Below are positions 30,126-39,028 of a DNA stretch of 64,000 bases, in pieces. This DNA comes from Deminuibacter soli (lineage in GTDB: Bacteria; Bacteroidota; Bacteroidia; Chitinophagales; Chitinophagaceae). The DNA is taken from assembly GCF_003412455.1 (NCBI RefSeq), contig NZ_QTJU01000002.1:744001-808000 (forward strand), written 5' to 3'. A model generated the notes under the pieces. The model did no database searches. It worked only from the letters and a program-made list of their open reading frames with translations, and was not told the origin of the DNA. A program made the translations under genes and the position numbers. Positions within the stretch are counted from its first letter, which is position 1. Each line of letters starts with the position of its first letter.

Positions 30126-30707
30126 TTGGAACAAATTGCGGATATAATAACGGGATGTGCCTCGAATGAGGCAAAGTCGCAGCGGCTGCTCTATGAGCGG
30201 TACTACGGCTATGCCCTGAAGATTATTTTCCGCTACATTTATAGATATGAAAAGGCGGTTGATGTGGCGAATGACGGATTTGTGAAGCTGTTTCGGAATT
30301 TTGGCAAGTTCACCTGTGATGCACCCGAACACCTGGAGAAAACGCTGATGGGGTGGATCAGGAAAATAATGGTGAACACGGCTATTGATGAGCTGCGCAG
30401 GCAGCACATGATTCCTGAAATAGGCGGTATACCCGAATATGTTTGGGAAGAACAGGATCACAGTCAGAACGCCGAACAACAATTGTTTTATAAAGAGTTG
30501 ATCATTCATGTAAAAGAGTTGCCGCCATCTTACCGGGTGGTGTTTAATATGCATGTAATAGATGGCTATTCCCACCAGGAAATAGCTACACAGCTGGGCA
30601 TCACGGTAGGTACGTCTAAATCGAACCTGGCGAAGGCAAGGCTGCATCTCCAAAAAAAACTAAATAAAGAAGACATCCAGGAGGCAGGATATGCAGCCAA
30701 CAAGTAA
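30126..30707 (+). CDS. ECF sigma factor (redox operon)
   Basis: The 193-residue protein has sigma region 2 (SQRLLYERYYGYALKIIFRY, then ANDGFVKLFRNFGKF) and region 4 (LPPSYRVVFNMHVIDGYSH followed by an HTH with ATQLGITVGTSKSNLAKAR). The only in-frame start before the conserved part is TTG at 30126, 13 bases after an in-frame stop. It overlaps the next gene by 17 bases, so the two are translationally coupled. It probably transcribes this operon. Confidence 0.82.
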   Translation: MEQIADIITGCASNEAKSQRLLYERYYGYALKIIFRYIYRYEKAVDVANDGFVKLFRNFGKFTCDAPEHLEKTLMGWIRKIMVNTAIDELRRQHMIPEIGGIPEYVWEEQDHSQNAEQQLFYKELIIHVKELPPSYRVVFNMHVIDGYSHQEIATQLGITVGTSKSNLAKARLHLQKKLNKEDIQEAGYAANK

Positions 30708-32133
30708 CGATATGGACGGTTTGTTCCGGGATGCCGGCGCCAACTACCCGCTTAAAACAGGCGGGGGAGACTTCGATGCCGTATTCAGCCGGCTGCAGTC
30801 TGGCGAAGGCGATGCCGATATTCCCGGCGTGCTGCCGCCGCTTAGCCCTAAAAAAAGAAAACGGTATTTGTGGATATGGCCTTTGTTGCTGGTGCTGCTC
30901 ATTTACCCGGGTTACCGTTTAATGAAGCCCAACAACGCAGGTGATGCAGCAACTGTAAACAATACCACCAAAACCGAACAGCAGCCCGTGAACAGGCAGG
31001 CCGGGCAAAATAAGCAAACTGCCAATCAGCCTGAACCCGGTACTACCACTACTGGTGTTACTGCTGAAAGTGGCGCTGCAACAAAGTCTGCAGGTAATAA
31101 CAACAACCCGGTTGATGAAAAAAGCGTAACCGGGCAGCGCAGTAATAACAATGCAGATCATACAGGTGCGGTAACAGTAACAAGCGGCAGTACAGCCAAA
31201 ACAACCACACTGCGAAACAGCAGGAATAAAAATACAGGCGGCGTTAAAAATGCTGCCGGTAACAATGCACGTAATGGTGCAGGTGTAACTGAAAACAATA
31301 ACTATAACACTGCTGTAACCAGCAATATCCATAGCAGCTTTACACCACAGGCTGCCGGTAATACTACCAATGAAGAACGCAGCAATATATACCTGCATCC
31401 GCTGGATGCCAGTATAGTGCTAAACCCGCTGTCACTGCAAAACAGCAGCGATGCAGACAAAATGTTTGAAAACGCACACCGCACACCGCTGAAAGATAGT
31501 GCTGCCCCCATGATACATTTGCGTGGCAAACCGGGTTACCGCAAGGGGGTATATATTGGCATGCAGGTGGCAGGTGATATCAGCACCGTGAAGTTTGAAA
31601 AAGGCAGTGTAGGCTATAGCGCAGGCATACTGGCGGGTTACCGCTTCAGCAAAAGGCTGTCTGCCGAGGCAGGCGTCATGTACTCGCATAAAGCGTACTA
31701 CTCATCCGGTGAATATTTTAAAACAGATAAGATCAACCTGCCTGAACATGTGACCATTATTAATGTGGATGGCTATTGCAATATGATTGAAGTGCCGGTT
31801 AATGTTCATTATTACTTCAGTGTACATGAAAAGAGCAGCTGGTATGCAGCCGCAGGATTAACATCGTACTTCATGAACAAGGAAAAATATACCTCTTTAT
31901 ATAAAAGATACAACAACGAGTACACAGCAGACTGGCAGCGGAAAAATGCTTCAAAGAACATCTTCAGCATTATGCAGTTGGGGGCAGGATATGAACATGC
32001 GGCCGGTGTGTTGGGAACACTGCGGGTAGAGCCTTATCTTAAAGTATCGCTGAAAGGTGTTGGTATCGGCAGCCTGCCATTAACCAGCATGGGATTGAAT
32101 ATCGGTATAACCAAATCGCTCGGCAGGAAATAA
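30691..32133 (+). CDS. outer-membrane beta-barrel protein with anti-sigma-like N-terminus and one TM helix
   Basis: The 480-residue protein has a cytoplasmic N-terminus (1-52), one transmembrane helix (about 54-72, YLWIWPLLLVLLIYPGYR) and a long Asn/Thr/Gly-rich linker (about 75-225). A PorT-like outer-membrane barrel follows (about 285-480), with repeats such as AGVMYSHKAYYSSG and LGAGYEHAAGVLG. The start overlaps the sigma gene, and a good AGGAGG precedes it. The layout suggests that the N-terminus binds the sigma factor while the barrel sits in the outer membrane, joined across the periplasm by the linker. Family members are known next to ECF sigma genes; the regulatory role is inferred. 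Confidence 0.7.
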   Translation: MQPTSNDMDGLFRDAGANYPLKTGGGDFDAVFSRLQSGEGDADIPGVLPPLSPKKRKRYLWIWPLLLVLLIYPGYRLMKPNNAGDAATVNNTTKTEQQPVNRQAGQNKQTANQPEPGTTTTGVTAESGAATKSAGNNNNPVDEKSVTGQRSNNNADHTGAVTVTSGSTAKTTTLRNSRNKNTGGVKNAAGNNARNGAGVTENNNYNTAVTSNIHSSFTPQAAGNTTNEERSNIYLHPLDASIVLNPLSLQNSSDADKMFENAHRTPLKDSAAPMIHLRGKPGYRKGVYIGMQVAGDISTVKFEKGSVGYSAGILAGYRFSKRLSAEAGVMYSHKAYYSSGEYFKTDKINLPEHVTIINVDGYCNMIEVPVNVHYYFSVHEKSSWYAAAGLTSYFMNKEKYTSLYKRYNNEYTADWQRKNASKNIFSIMQLGAGYEHAAGVLGTLRVEPYLKVSLKGVGIGSLPLTSMGLNIGITKSLGRK

Positions 32134-32156
32134 CAAGTACATTTTAAAGTAAGATT

Positions 32157-32567
32157 ATGTCAACGAAAAAGATCATTTTTTTCGCAGTGGTGATCGTTTG
32201 CCTTGCAGTGGCTGCCTGGGGCTATCGCATGTATAACAAGCCAAGGGCAGGCGTGGCAGATCAGCAAACAGACCGCACTTTATCTGCTGCAGAATTGTAC
32301 CGGTTGTATGCGGCAAATGAACATGCGGCAGACAGTATGTTCCTGGGCAAGGTAATCGCTGTATCAGGCGTGGTGCAGTCTGTTGACCAGTCGCAGCCCA
32401 ATGCCCCAACCATATTGCTCGAAACAGGTGCTGCGGGTACCATCAATTGCAGTATGCAGCCGGGCGATTCCAAACCTATTAAACAAGGCATGCAACTGCA
32501 GGTGAAAGGCAAATGCACAGGTTTTTTAATGGATGTAAACCTGGTAGATGCCATTGTTTTACCATAA
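32157..32567 (+). CDS. membrane-anchored OB-fold protein (tRNA_anti-like)
   Basis: The 136-residue protein has an N-terminal hydrophobic anchor (IIFFAVVIVCLAVAAWGY) and an OB-fold domain at about 50-134 (SMFLGKVIAVSGVVQSVD and GMQLQVKGKCTGFLMDV). This matches the OB-fold tRNA_anti-like family found as periplasmic or lipoprotein-like proteins in Bacteroidota; function unknown. It lies 23 bases after the barrel gene in the same operon. Confidence 0.7.
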   Translation: MSTKKIIFFAVVIVCLAVAAWGYRMYNKPRAGVADQQTDRTLSAAELYRLYAANEHAADSMFLGKVIAVSGVVQSVDQSQPNAPTILLETGAAGTINCSMQPGDSKPIKQGMQLQVKGKCTGFLMDVNLVDAIVLP

Positions 32568-32596
32568 CCTTTTTCACTAATTATAAAACAGGGAGT

Positions 32597-32995
32597 ATGA
32601 AAAGAGTGCTTGTAACAGCAGGCGTGGCAGCGTGTGCCTTGGCATGGCTGGTAACGGGATGCGCCAAGACCAATGAAACAGAACTAAAGAACGAAGGCAA
32701 TGGCGGCGATACAACCATTGTAACCTGCGATACCGTCAATAGCAAGTACAGCACGGCAGTGCAGCCTATCCTGCAGGCCAATTGTTACAGTTGTCATGCC
32801 AACGGCAATGTAAACGGCGGTGTTACACTGGGCAGCTATGCCAATGTTAAACAGCAGGCCACCAATGGCAACCTCATCGGCGTAATTACACATGCATCCG
32901 GTTACCCGGCCATGCCTGAAGGCGCACCTAAACTCAGCGATTGCGATATTAATAAAATCAGGAGCTGGATCGCCAATGGCGCCCAGGATAATTAA
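32597..32995 (+). CDS. c-type cytochrome-like lipoprotein (single CxxCH)
   Basis: The 132-residue protein starts at ATG 32597, which places a lipoprotein signal (MKRVLVTAGVAACALAWLVT, lipobox VTGC) at the N-terminus. One haem-binding motif, CYSCH, is found near residue 68, preceded by AVQPILQANC. The distal Met ligand is probably in YPAMPEGAPKLSDCD. This is the Planctomycete-type cytochrome C pattern found in periplasmic lipoproteins. It is the third of five tightly spaced genes behind the sigma factor. Confidence 0.8.
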   Translation: MKRVLVTAGVAACALAWLVTGCAKTNETELKNEGNGGDTTIVTCDTVNSKYSTAVQPILQANCYSCHANGNVNGGVTLGSYANVKQQATNGNLIGVITHASGYPAMPEGAPKLSDCDINKIRSWIANGAQDN

Positions 32996-33013
32996 CCATC
33001 TAAAAACACTTGT

Positions 33014-33556
33014 ATGATGAAGCAACTGATCATGGTACTGGCCATAGCAGCTATAGCCGGCACCGCAAAAGCACAAAATTATTTTACCCGCAGCGGTTTT
33101 GTAGGTTTCTATAGCACTACTTCCCAGGAAAGCGTAAAGGCCGAAAACAAACAGGTATACGCGGTGATTGACCCCACTAAAAAAGCACTGGCATTTACAT
33201 TACTGGTGAAGGGCTTTTTGTTTGAAAAGGAACTGATGCAGCAGCATTTTAATGAGAACTACGCTGAATCTGACAAATACCCCAAAGCTTCATTTAACGG
33301 TACCATGGAAGGCAATATAGGTACTGCCCCGGGCGAATATCCTGTGCAGGTAAACGGCCAGCTTACCTTCCACGGCGTAACCAAACCGGTCACCATGCCT
33401 GCCACGGTCACAATCCAGCAAGGCAAGCTGAGTGCAAAAGGCAACTTTACGGTAAAACCTGAAGACTATAACATTACCATTCCTGCATTGGTAAGAGAGA
33501 AAATAGCAAAAGAAATTAAAGTACAGGTTCAGGCAGACTGCCTTCCTTCAAAATAA
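33014..33556 (+). CDS. YceI-family periplasmic lipid-binding protein
   Basis: The 180-residue protein has a signal peptide (MMKQLIMVLAIAAIAGTAKA) and a YceI lipocalin-like barrel. YPKASFNGTMEG and VNGQLTFHGVTKPVTMPATV are the typical strands. YceI proteins bind polyisoprenoids or isoprenoid quinones in the periplasm. Its place next to a haem lipoprotein suggests a respiratory or quinone-related unit. Confidence 0.85.
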   Translation: MMKQLIMVLAIAAIAGTAKAQNYFTRSGFVGFYSTTSQESVKAENKQVYAVIDPTKKALAFTLLVKGFLFEKELMQQHFNENYAESDKYPKASFNGTMEGNIGTAPGEYPVQVNGQLTFHGVTKPVTMPATVTIQQGKLSAKGNFTVKPEDYNITIPALVREKIAKEIKVQVQADCLPSK

Positions 33557-33561
33557 ACAGT

Positions 33562-34449
33562 ATGAGCAAATATTACCTGCTGCTATGCCTGCCACTGCTG
33601 GTACTGGCACAACGCGCTGCTGCCCAGGATTCGAGCATGCTGCGCTTACTGAACGATTCACTGGATGTAAATGCCGGACCGCAAAAGGTAACCGGCACCT
33701 TTAAGGCTACGCAAATTGTCAATACCCCAACCATTGAATCACCTGCACGTCACAGCCTGCAGTTTATTATCATGCACCGGTTTGGCAAGCTGAACCAGGG
33801 CGCGTATGAACTGTTTGGGCTAGACAATGCCTCTATCCGTTTCGGGCTGGATTATGGCCTGTCTGACCGCCTGAGTGTGGGCATCGGCCGCAGTTCTGTT
33901 GATAAAGCTTTTGATGGCAATATCAAGTATAAATTGTTACAGCAGAATGATAAAAACATGCCTTTTTCTGCGAGCATTTATGGTTTAATTACCAACTACA
34001 CGCAACGGTATACAGATAAGCCTTACCTCAATGCGCGCTACCGCACGGGCTATACTACAGAGCTGTTGCTGGCACGAAAATTTACCCGCGCTTTATCGTT
34101 ACAGTTAACACCCGGCTGGACACACCTGAACCTGGTTGGAACACCGGAAGACAAGAATGATATTTTCACTTTAGGCATTGGCGGCCGCATGAAAATTACA
34201 CGCCGCATGAGTATCAATGCAGAGTACAACTGGCTGCCGAAAAACCAGGTTGTATCTGTAGATGTACATCCTTCGCTTTCACTGGGACTGGATATTGAAA
34301 CCGGCGGTCACGTGTTTCAGCTGGTGTTCAGTAATTCGGAAGGCATGGTGGGTCCTTATTATCTTACCAAAACAACCGGCCAGTGGAAAAACGGTGATAT
34401 CTTTTTCGGTTTCAACATATCACGTGCCTTTAACTGGAAGAAGAAGTAA
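33562..34449 (+). CDS. DUF5777 outer-membrane beta-barrel protein
   Basis: The 295-residue protein has a signal peptide (to about residue 22, AQRAAAQ) and the DUF5777 barrel, with RHSLQFIIMHRFGKL and LDYGLSDRLSVGIGRSS near the start. It ends in an aromatic strand (IFFGFNISRAFNW). DUF5777 proteins often follow YceI and haem lipoprotein genes. It begins 5 bases after the YceI gene and ends the operon before a terminator. Confidence 0.8.
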   Translation: MSKYYLLLCLPLLVLAQRAAAQDSSMLRLLNDSLDVNAGPQKVTGTFKATQIVNTPTIESPARHSLQFIIMHRFGKLNQGAYELFGLDNASIRFGLDYGLSDRLSVGIGRSSVDKAFDGNIKYKLLQQNDKNMPFSASIYGLITNYTQRYTDKPYLNARYRTGYTTELLLARKFTRALSLQLTPGWTHLNLVGTPEDKNDIFTLGIGGRMKITRRMSINAEYNWLPKNQVVSVDVHPSLSLGLDIETGGHVFQLVFSNSEGMVGPYYLTKTTGQWKNGDIFFGFNISRAFNWKKK

Positions 34450-34475
34450 AGTAATCATTGCATATATTGCTCCTG

Positions 34476-34511
34476 GCCCTGTAGTGAATGTATTCATTGC
34501 AGGGCTTTTTT
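34476..34511 (+). terminator. terminator of the sigma/YceI operon
   Basis: gccctg at 34476-34481 pairs with cagggc at 34500-34505, with additional pairing of tgaatg and catt inside, and is followed by six T. Confidence 0.75.
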
Positions 34512-34697
34512 ATACCCCTGGCAGAATCCAATACTTAACCGTTATTGCAGGAGGTAATATGGAAATGCAGGTACAGCAGGCTTTTCAGGGCTTTGTAATG
34601 ATTTAGGGTGAGGCAGCAATAGTTCTGCTGCAATGCTTGCAAAAGCGGCAGATATTGGCTATCTTACTATAGTCCTACCAATCTAAATTCATTCACC

Positions 34698-35258
34698 ATG
34701 GCCAGACTGGCACAGATACCATTCAACATCTTCGATTTTGATTACTCTGATAACAATGATGCAGTACAGCTGGTACTTCGTTTTCTCGAAGAGCTGCCTG
34801 ATGTGCTGGAACTGTTTATTGATCCCACCTTCTCTAATTTCTTTGAAGTAAGCAACGAGCTGGGTTATGGCGAAGTATTGCAGCAAAACTCGCTGCAGGC
34901 CATGTTTGAAGATGCCCGCTACCAGTTGCTGGAAGAAATACTGGTGATGCGCAATGCAATGGAAAACGATCCTGCCTACCGTGAAAGACTTACCACTGAG
35001 CTTGCCCGCATTGGTTTTACAGGCGCCTCGCTGGATGTAAAGTTCAGCCTGCTGAATTACCGCTGGCGCAGCACCATTACACCCACAGAGCGCTCGGGCC
35101 TTTTTGATTTCAGGAACCGTTTTTTTGTAAAGCCATTTAAGAAATTCCTCAGTTACCTTAATTCTATCCTGGGCAGCCTCGGCAGTGTTATACCGGGTGT
35201 GGATGGTATCAAGGAATTTAAAGAGGTGATCGAAAACCATCCGTCATTGGATGATTGA
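34698..35258 (+). CDS. hypothetical cytoplasmic protein (186 aa)
   Basis: I do not recognise this protein. It has no signal peptide or membrane helix. The first half is acidic and helical (DAVQLVLRFLEELPDVLELF). The middle has ARYQLLEEILVMRNAMENDP. The end has a hydrophobic helix (FLSYLNSILGSLGSVIPGVD) that could insert into or lie on a membrane. It is monocistronic. Confidence 0.7.
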   Translation: MARLAQIPFNIFDFDYSDNNDAVQLVLRFLEELPDVLELFIDPTFSNFFEVSNELGYGEVLQQNSLQAMFEDARYQLLEEILVMRNAMENDPAYRERLTTELARIGFTGASLDVKFSLLNYRWRSTITPTERSGLFDFRNRFFVKPFKKFLSYLNSILGSLGSVIPGVDGIKEFKEVIENHPSLDD

Positions 35259-35328
35259 TCTGCTGTTTTATGGTTTGATTGCTAGTTCTTATATTTAGCG
35301 GCCTATTTAACAGACTAAATTATATGAC

Positions 35329-35640
35329 ATGGCCAACAGCAATTTCATCAGGCATACGGTTGTTTTTACGTTGAAGCATCCGCAGGGTTCTGCAGCAGAA
35401 CAAGATTTTTTAACAGCAGCCAAAATACTGGCAGCCATACCTCGTGTAGAAAAGTTTGAACAGTTGAAACAGGTAAGTCCTAAAAACCAATACCAGTTTG
35501 GTTTTTCAATGGAGTTTGCAGATCAGGCTGCGTATGATCACTATAACAATCATCCTGATCACGTAGCTTTTGTACAACAGCGTTGGGTAAACGAGGTAGC
35601 GGAGTTTATGGAAATTGACTATGTGCCGGTAGAAGCGTAA
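35329..35640 (+). CDS. Dabb (stress-responsive A/B barrel) protein
   Basis: The 103-residue protein is a single Dabb domain: N-terminal strand FIRHTVVFTLKH, then helix, and the conserved end YDHYNNHPDHVAFVQQRW. The fold is a dimeric ferredoxin-like barrel. Members act in stress response or as small hydrolases or cyclases; the role here is unknown. It stands alone before a repeat-rich gap. Confidence 0.8.
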   Translation: MANSNFIRHTVVFTLKHPQGSAAEQDFLTAAKILAAIPRVEKFEQLKQVSPKNQYQFGFSMEFADQAAYDHYNNHPDHVAFVQQRWVNEVAEFMEIDYVPVEA

Positions 35641-35900
35641 GCTGTGAGCCGTGAATCGTCAGTCATGACCGTGAATCGTCAGTCGTCAGTCGGTGTGAGG
35701 GCCAATTCGAGAGTCGAGAATCGAGAGTCGAGATGATCGTAGCGAAGAATGGAGCGGGATGTTGCAAGGCGGGTAGCAGCTATTGGCTATTCTCCAATCA
35801 GGTTGATCGTAGCGAAAAGCAACGGCATGTGAACATGCCGCCGCAGGCGGTAGTACGTAACAAAGCTTGCAGCTAGAAGCTCGCAGCTCGCAGCTCAAAG
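35641..35900. repeat. mosaic intergenic repeat element, copy A
   Basis: This stretch is built of short repeated words: cgtgaatcgtcagtc twice near 35650-35690, gagtcgaga/gaatcgaga near 35705-35735, a gatcgtagcgaa word twice, a ccgccgcaggcgg palindrome near 35840, and agctcgcagctcgcagctc at the end. The same order of modules appears in copy B at 38.06 kb. It looks like a non-coding interspersed element. It has no ORF support. Confidence 0.6.
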
Positions 35901-35904
35901 TGCT

Positions 35905-36528
35905 TCATTCAATCCTGTACGAAATGTTATACCAGTTCCATTCCCAGGTGGTGCCATTGTCTGCAGAGAAGGCCTGGCTCCATACCGGGTGGTTTTTGTC
36001 ACGTACATCCCACCTGAAGAGTACGATGATGTTTTTGCCCTTGTAGGTATCTTTCACAAAGAAATGTCCAACATTGTTTTCAAAAGAACCTGTTACCGGC
36101 GGGTCGAGTACGCCGGTATTGTTGGCCACCCAGTACAGGCTCCATAACCTGGTTTGGGGATTAAACAAACGGAGTGTAAAACCTTCAAAAGGCTTGCCTT
36201 CAAGACCAGGCATTTCGGTGGTTTTGTAGGTGTCAATATCACCAATGCCGTTGAGTATTTTACTGTTTTCATCAGTAGATTCAAATTCTGTCCACTCCTT
36301 GCAATCTTCCAAACGTTTGTTTAACCTGCGGTGATGCATCTTCCATTTGCCTACCAGGAAATCAAAATCATTTTGAGAGGAAGTAGCCGAAGCAGTAATA
36401 ATCAGCTCGCCGGACGGGCTGAACTGCAGCGGCGGAATGCGCAGGGTGCTGTCTGCTGTTAAACGATTGTTCTGCGCGTGTGACACATAAAAGCAGAGGC
36501 AAAGCAATAGCGTGGTGCAGTATTTCAT
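35905..36528 (-). CDS. secreted DUF1579-like beta-barrel protein
   Basis: The 207-residue protein starts at ATG 36528, where a signal peptide begins (MKYCTTLLLCLCFYVSHAQ); a longer frame to 36627 would bury it. The core begins NDFDFLVGKWKMHHRRLNKR, the pattern of lipocalin-like DUF1579 proteins, and ends in aromatic strands (FRWDVRDKNHPVWSQAFS). A small hydrophobic ligand is likely, but function is unknown. Confidence 0.65.
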   Translation of the reverse strand: MKYCTTLLLCLCFYVSHAQNNRLTADSTLRIPPLQFSPSGELIITASATSSQNDFDFLVGKWKMHHRRLNKRLEDCKEWTEFESTDENSKILNGIGDIDTYKTTEMPGLEGKPFEGFTLRLFNPQTRLWSLYWVANNTGVLDPPVTGSFENNVGHFFVKDTYKGKNIIVLFRWDVRDKNHPVWSQAFSADNGTTWEWNWYNISYRIE

Positions 36529-36849
36529 GGTAAAGTTTTGTTGTATTACAGAGCTGTGCAATGGCGGCAGTTGCCGGTAAGCTGGTACGTGCTGCAGTTT
36601 CGTGATGCCATACTGCCTTGTAGTCAAAGCCTTACTGATGGTGTGCTAACAGGCATGGTGAAAATACGCTGTTGTATGTTGCAGTGTACTTTAAAATAAC
36701 AGGAGTGGTGACTGATGCTGACGAAAGGCAATGCAGCCGCCCGTTGCCGGAGTACTCTATTTGAAATGATATACCTTTGCATGGCAGCAGCGTTTAAGCA
36801 GCGGCATTGGCCAGGGTTACATGAACAGTGTGAATTGAATGATGAAGGT
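36529..36849. other. divergent intergenic region, DUF1579-like gene/MFS gene
   Basis: This 320-base region carries the MFS promoter element at 36772. The plus-strand open frame that reaches back to 36715 is judged to be untranslated leader. Nothing else is recognised. Confidence 0.4.
36772..36779 (+). promoter_or_regulatory. candidate -7 element TACCTTTG of the MFS gene
   Basis: This exact TAnnTTTG match lies inside the longer open frame (36715) and 71 bases before ATG 36850, which favours the downstream start. No clear -33 box. Confidence 0.4.
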
Positions 36850-38061
36850 ATGGAGACGATAAAAACGGCAACACAAAGCAGCCTGTTTGCTGAACAGGGG
36901 AGCAGGGATTATAAACAGATTATCAGGGCAATGTTGATTGCCGGAATTTCCACTTTTGCACAGTTGTATTTTTTGCAGCCTATGCTGCCTGTGCTATCCC
37001 GCTATTTTAACATTACACCGGCGCACAGCAGCCTGGTAATTTCTGCAGCCACACTGGGCCTGGCTTGTGGCTTGTTCCTCGGCACATTTATTTCCGACAA
37101 ATTCAAACGCAAATCACTGATGTCTGCGGCGATGATCATATCGTCTGTACTTACCATTGCAGCTGCGTTTGTGGATCATTTTCCTGTACTTGTTTTACTG
37201 AGCATCTGCAAGGGTATTGCACTATCCGGCGTAGCAGCAATTGCCATGGCCTATATTGGCGAAGAAGTTGCGCCTGCCGCGCTTAGCCGTACCATGAGCC
37301 GTTATATTGTAGGCACTATTGTTGGCGGCATGACGGGCCGCGTGGTTGCCAATTTCCTGGCAGCATGGTTTTCGTGGCAAACCATCTCATGCATTATCGG
37401 CTGTGCCTGTCTTTTGTTATCGTTCGAATTTTTGCGCCGCCTGCCTGCTTCCAGGCATTTTAAACCACGCAAACAAAGTCGGAAAGCATTGATTGCCGGT
37501 TTGCTGAAAAGTGTGCAGGACAAAGTATTGTTGTCTTTATGCATATTCGCAGGGCTGGCCATGGGTGCCTTTGTAAGTGTATACAACTACCTGGGCTTCC
37601 GTTTGGAAGCAGTGCCATTCCAGCTGCCGCACCAGGTGATTGCCTGTATTTTTGTGATGTACGCGGCAGGCATCGGTGGTTCTCTGGTGGCTGTGCCGCT
37701 TATCAAGCGACTGGGTGCTTACCGGGCATTGAATATACTATCGGGTATGTCATTACTGGGTTTGCTGTTTACCTGGCCTGATAAGCTTGTGTTTGTGATA
37801 TTGGGCTTATGTCTTTTCACTGTTGGTTTCTTTGGCGCGCATACCATTGCCAGCAGCGGCGCAGGTGCACGAACGCCGCATAACAGGGCTGTTGCTGCTT
37901 CCCTGTATTTATTGTTTTATTATATCGGCAGCAGTTTGCTCGGCAGCTTCAGCGGAGTGGCCATGCACAGCTATGGATGGAATGGAATTGTGGTGTTGCT
38001 GGGTGTGGTGCTAACGGTGGCGTTGCTGCTTACGTTGATGTTAAAGAGAAGAAGTGTGTGA
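36850..38061 (+). CDS. MFS transporter (YnfM-like)
   Basis: The 403-residue protein has 12 predicted membrane helices. The start METIKTATQ at 36850 is preferred because the first helix (IIRAMLIAGISTFAQLYFLQ) then follows a normal short N-terminus and a promoter element precedes it. The loop between helices 2 and 3 has the MFS motif A-like SDKFKRKSL. LFLQPMLPVL and GIALSGVAAIAMAYIGEEV resemble the YnfM/arabinose-efflux group. The substrate is unknown. No partner genes. Confidence 0.85.
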   Translation: METIKTATQSSLFAEQGSRDYKQIIRAMLIAGISTFAQLYFLQPMLPVLSRYFNITPAHSSLVISAATLGLACGLFLGTFISDKFKRKSLMSAAMIISSVLTIAAAFVDHFPVLVLLSICKGIALSGVAAIAMAYIGEEVAPAALSRTMSRYIVGTIVGGMTGRVVANFLAAWFSWQTISCIIGCACLLLSFEFLRRLPASRHFKPRKQSRKALIAGLLKSVQDKVLLSLCIFAGLAMGAFVSVYNYLGFRLEAVPFQLPHQVIACIFVMYAAGIGGSLVAVPLIKRLGAYRALNILSGMSLLGLLFTWPDKLVFVILGLCLFTVGFFGAHTIASSGAGARTPHNRAVAASLYLLFYYIGSSLLGSFSGVAMHSYGWNGIVVLLGVVLTVALLLTLMLKRRSV

Positions 38062-38206
38062 AGGGGGGAATAGTCAATAGTGAGTGGTGAGTAGGGAGAA
38101 CATCGGGAATCGACAGTCGGGATGACCTTAGCGAGTAGTAGAAATGTGCAAGCACACCCGCCGCAGGCGGAGGGGGTAGCAAAGCTTGCTGCTCGTAGCT
38201 TGCAGC
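38057..38206. repeat. mosaic intergenic repeat element, copy B
   Basis: It shares with copy A (35.64 kb), in the same order, an aatcgacagtcgggatga module followed by tagcga, the palindrome cgccgcaggcgg and an agcaaagcttgctgct/agcttgcagct tail. It fills the gap after the MFS gene. Confidence 0.6.
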
Positions 38207-38755
38207 TTATAACAAACGTTTCAGGCGTAAGCGCACATATTGCTGTAACAGGATGGGGTAGGCGTTGTAAAGTATATTGCACAGGAGCAGCAATAGCGCC
38301 CATTGCCAGTGCCGTGTAACCAATGCATGGGCTGTCAATACTGCGAAGGCCAGTAACATGCCGAGGTGAAAGCGCTCGAACATATACGATTCATTGATTT
38401 TACGGGTTATCGTGGTTTTGTTGTACACGATGCGGTACGCAGGATAACGGCGACGGATGATGCGGTTGATGATAACGCCGTGCTGCACATACTGCTGTAC
38501 CCTGTGTACTCCCAGGCGATGGTACCAATGCCTGGATTGACTGATGACCATTTTATCCAGCAGGGCAGGTTTGAAGCAATACGGCAGTATACACAAAGGC
38601 GCAATCAGCCATAGCCAGTTCAGCGGCAGGTATAAATAAAAGTAATATACAGCAGGAGTAAGGTTCAGTATGGTCCAGAAAAAGTTGGGCACCGCGTTGT
38701 ACAGTGCGGCGAGCCGCCCGGCTTTCTGCAATACTGTTTGCTGCTGCGATGACAT
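38207..38755 (-). CDS. membrane protein resembling CrtO-type acyltransferase
   Basis: The 182-residue protein starts at Met in MSSQQQTVLQKAGRL; an extension to 38839 exists. It has about four membrane helices. The segment YHRLGVHRVQQYVQHG and the C-terminal NAYPILLQQYVRLRL recall the glycosyl-4,4'-diaponeurosporenoate acyltransferase (CrtO) family. In that family the equivalent motif is near a C-terminal NIYPI.LQRY. I see no carotenoid genes here, so the substrate is unknown and the assignment is tentative. Confidence 0.5.
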   Translation of the reverse strand: MSSQQQTVLQKAGRLAALYNAVPNFFWTILNLTPAVYYFYLYLPLNWLWLIAPLCILPYCFKPALLDKMVISQSRHWYHRLGVHRVQQYVQHGVIINRIIRRRYPAYRIVYNKTTITRKINESYMFERFHLGMLLAFAVLTAHALVTRHWQWALLLLLCNILYNAYPILLQQYVRLRLKRLL

Positions 38756-39028
38756 ACTGTAAGATAAGCAATTGCCGGCGAAACAATGCGCTGGTGTGGA
38801 TATCACATGGTACTGATGAAAAGACATTATACGCAGCACTATTTAATCTTTGCGCAAAAGACACCATCATGCAGTTGCCTTTGCGGTAAATGGGATTCTC
38901 CGGCAAGTACACCTGCGTGATATATGGAAACAGCAAGACATCGGCACTGTTAACCGCTACAGCAGCAAAGTGGCTGCGCATGGCGTGCTGCTACTGCAAT
39001 GCAGCAAGTGATCAATACAATAATACTT

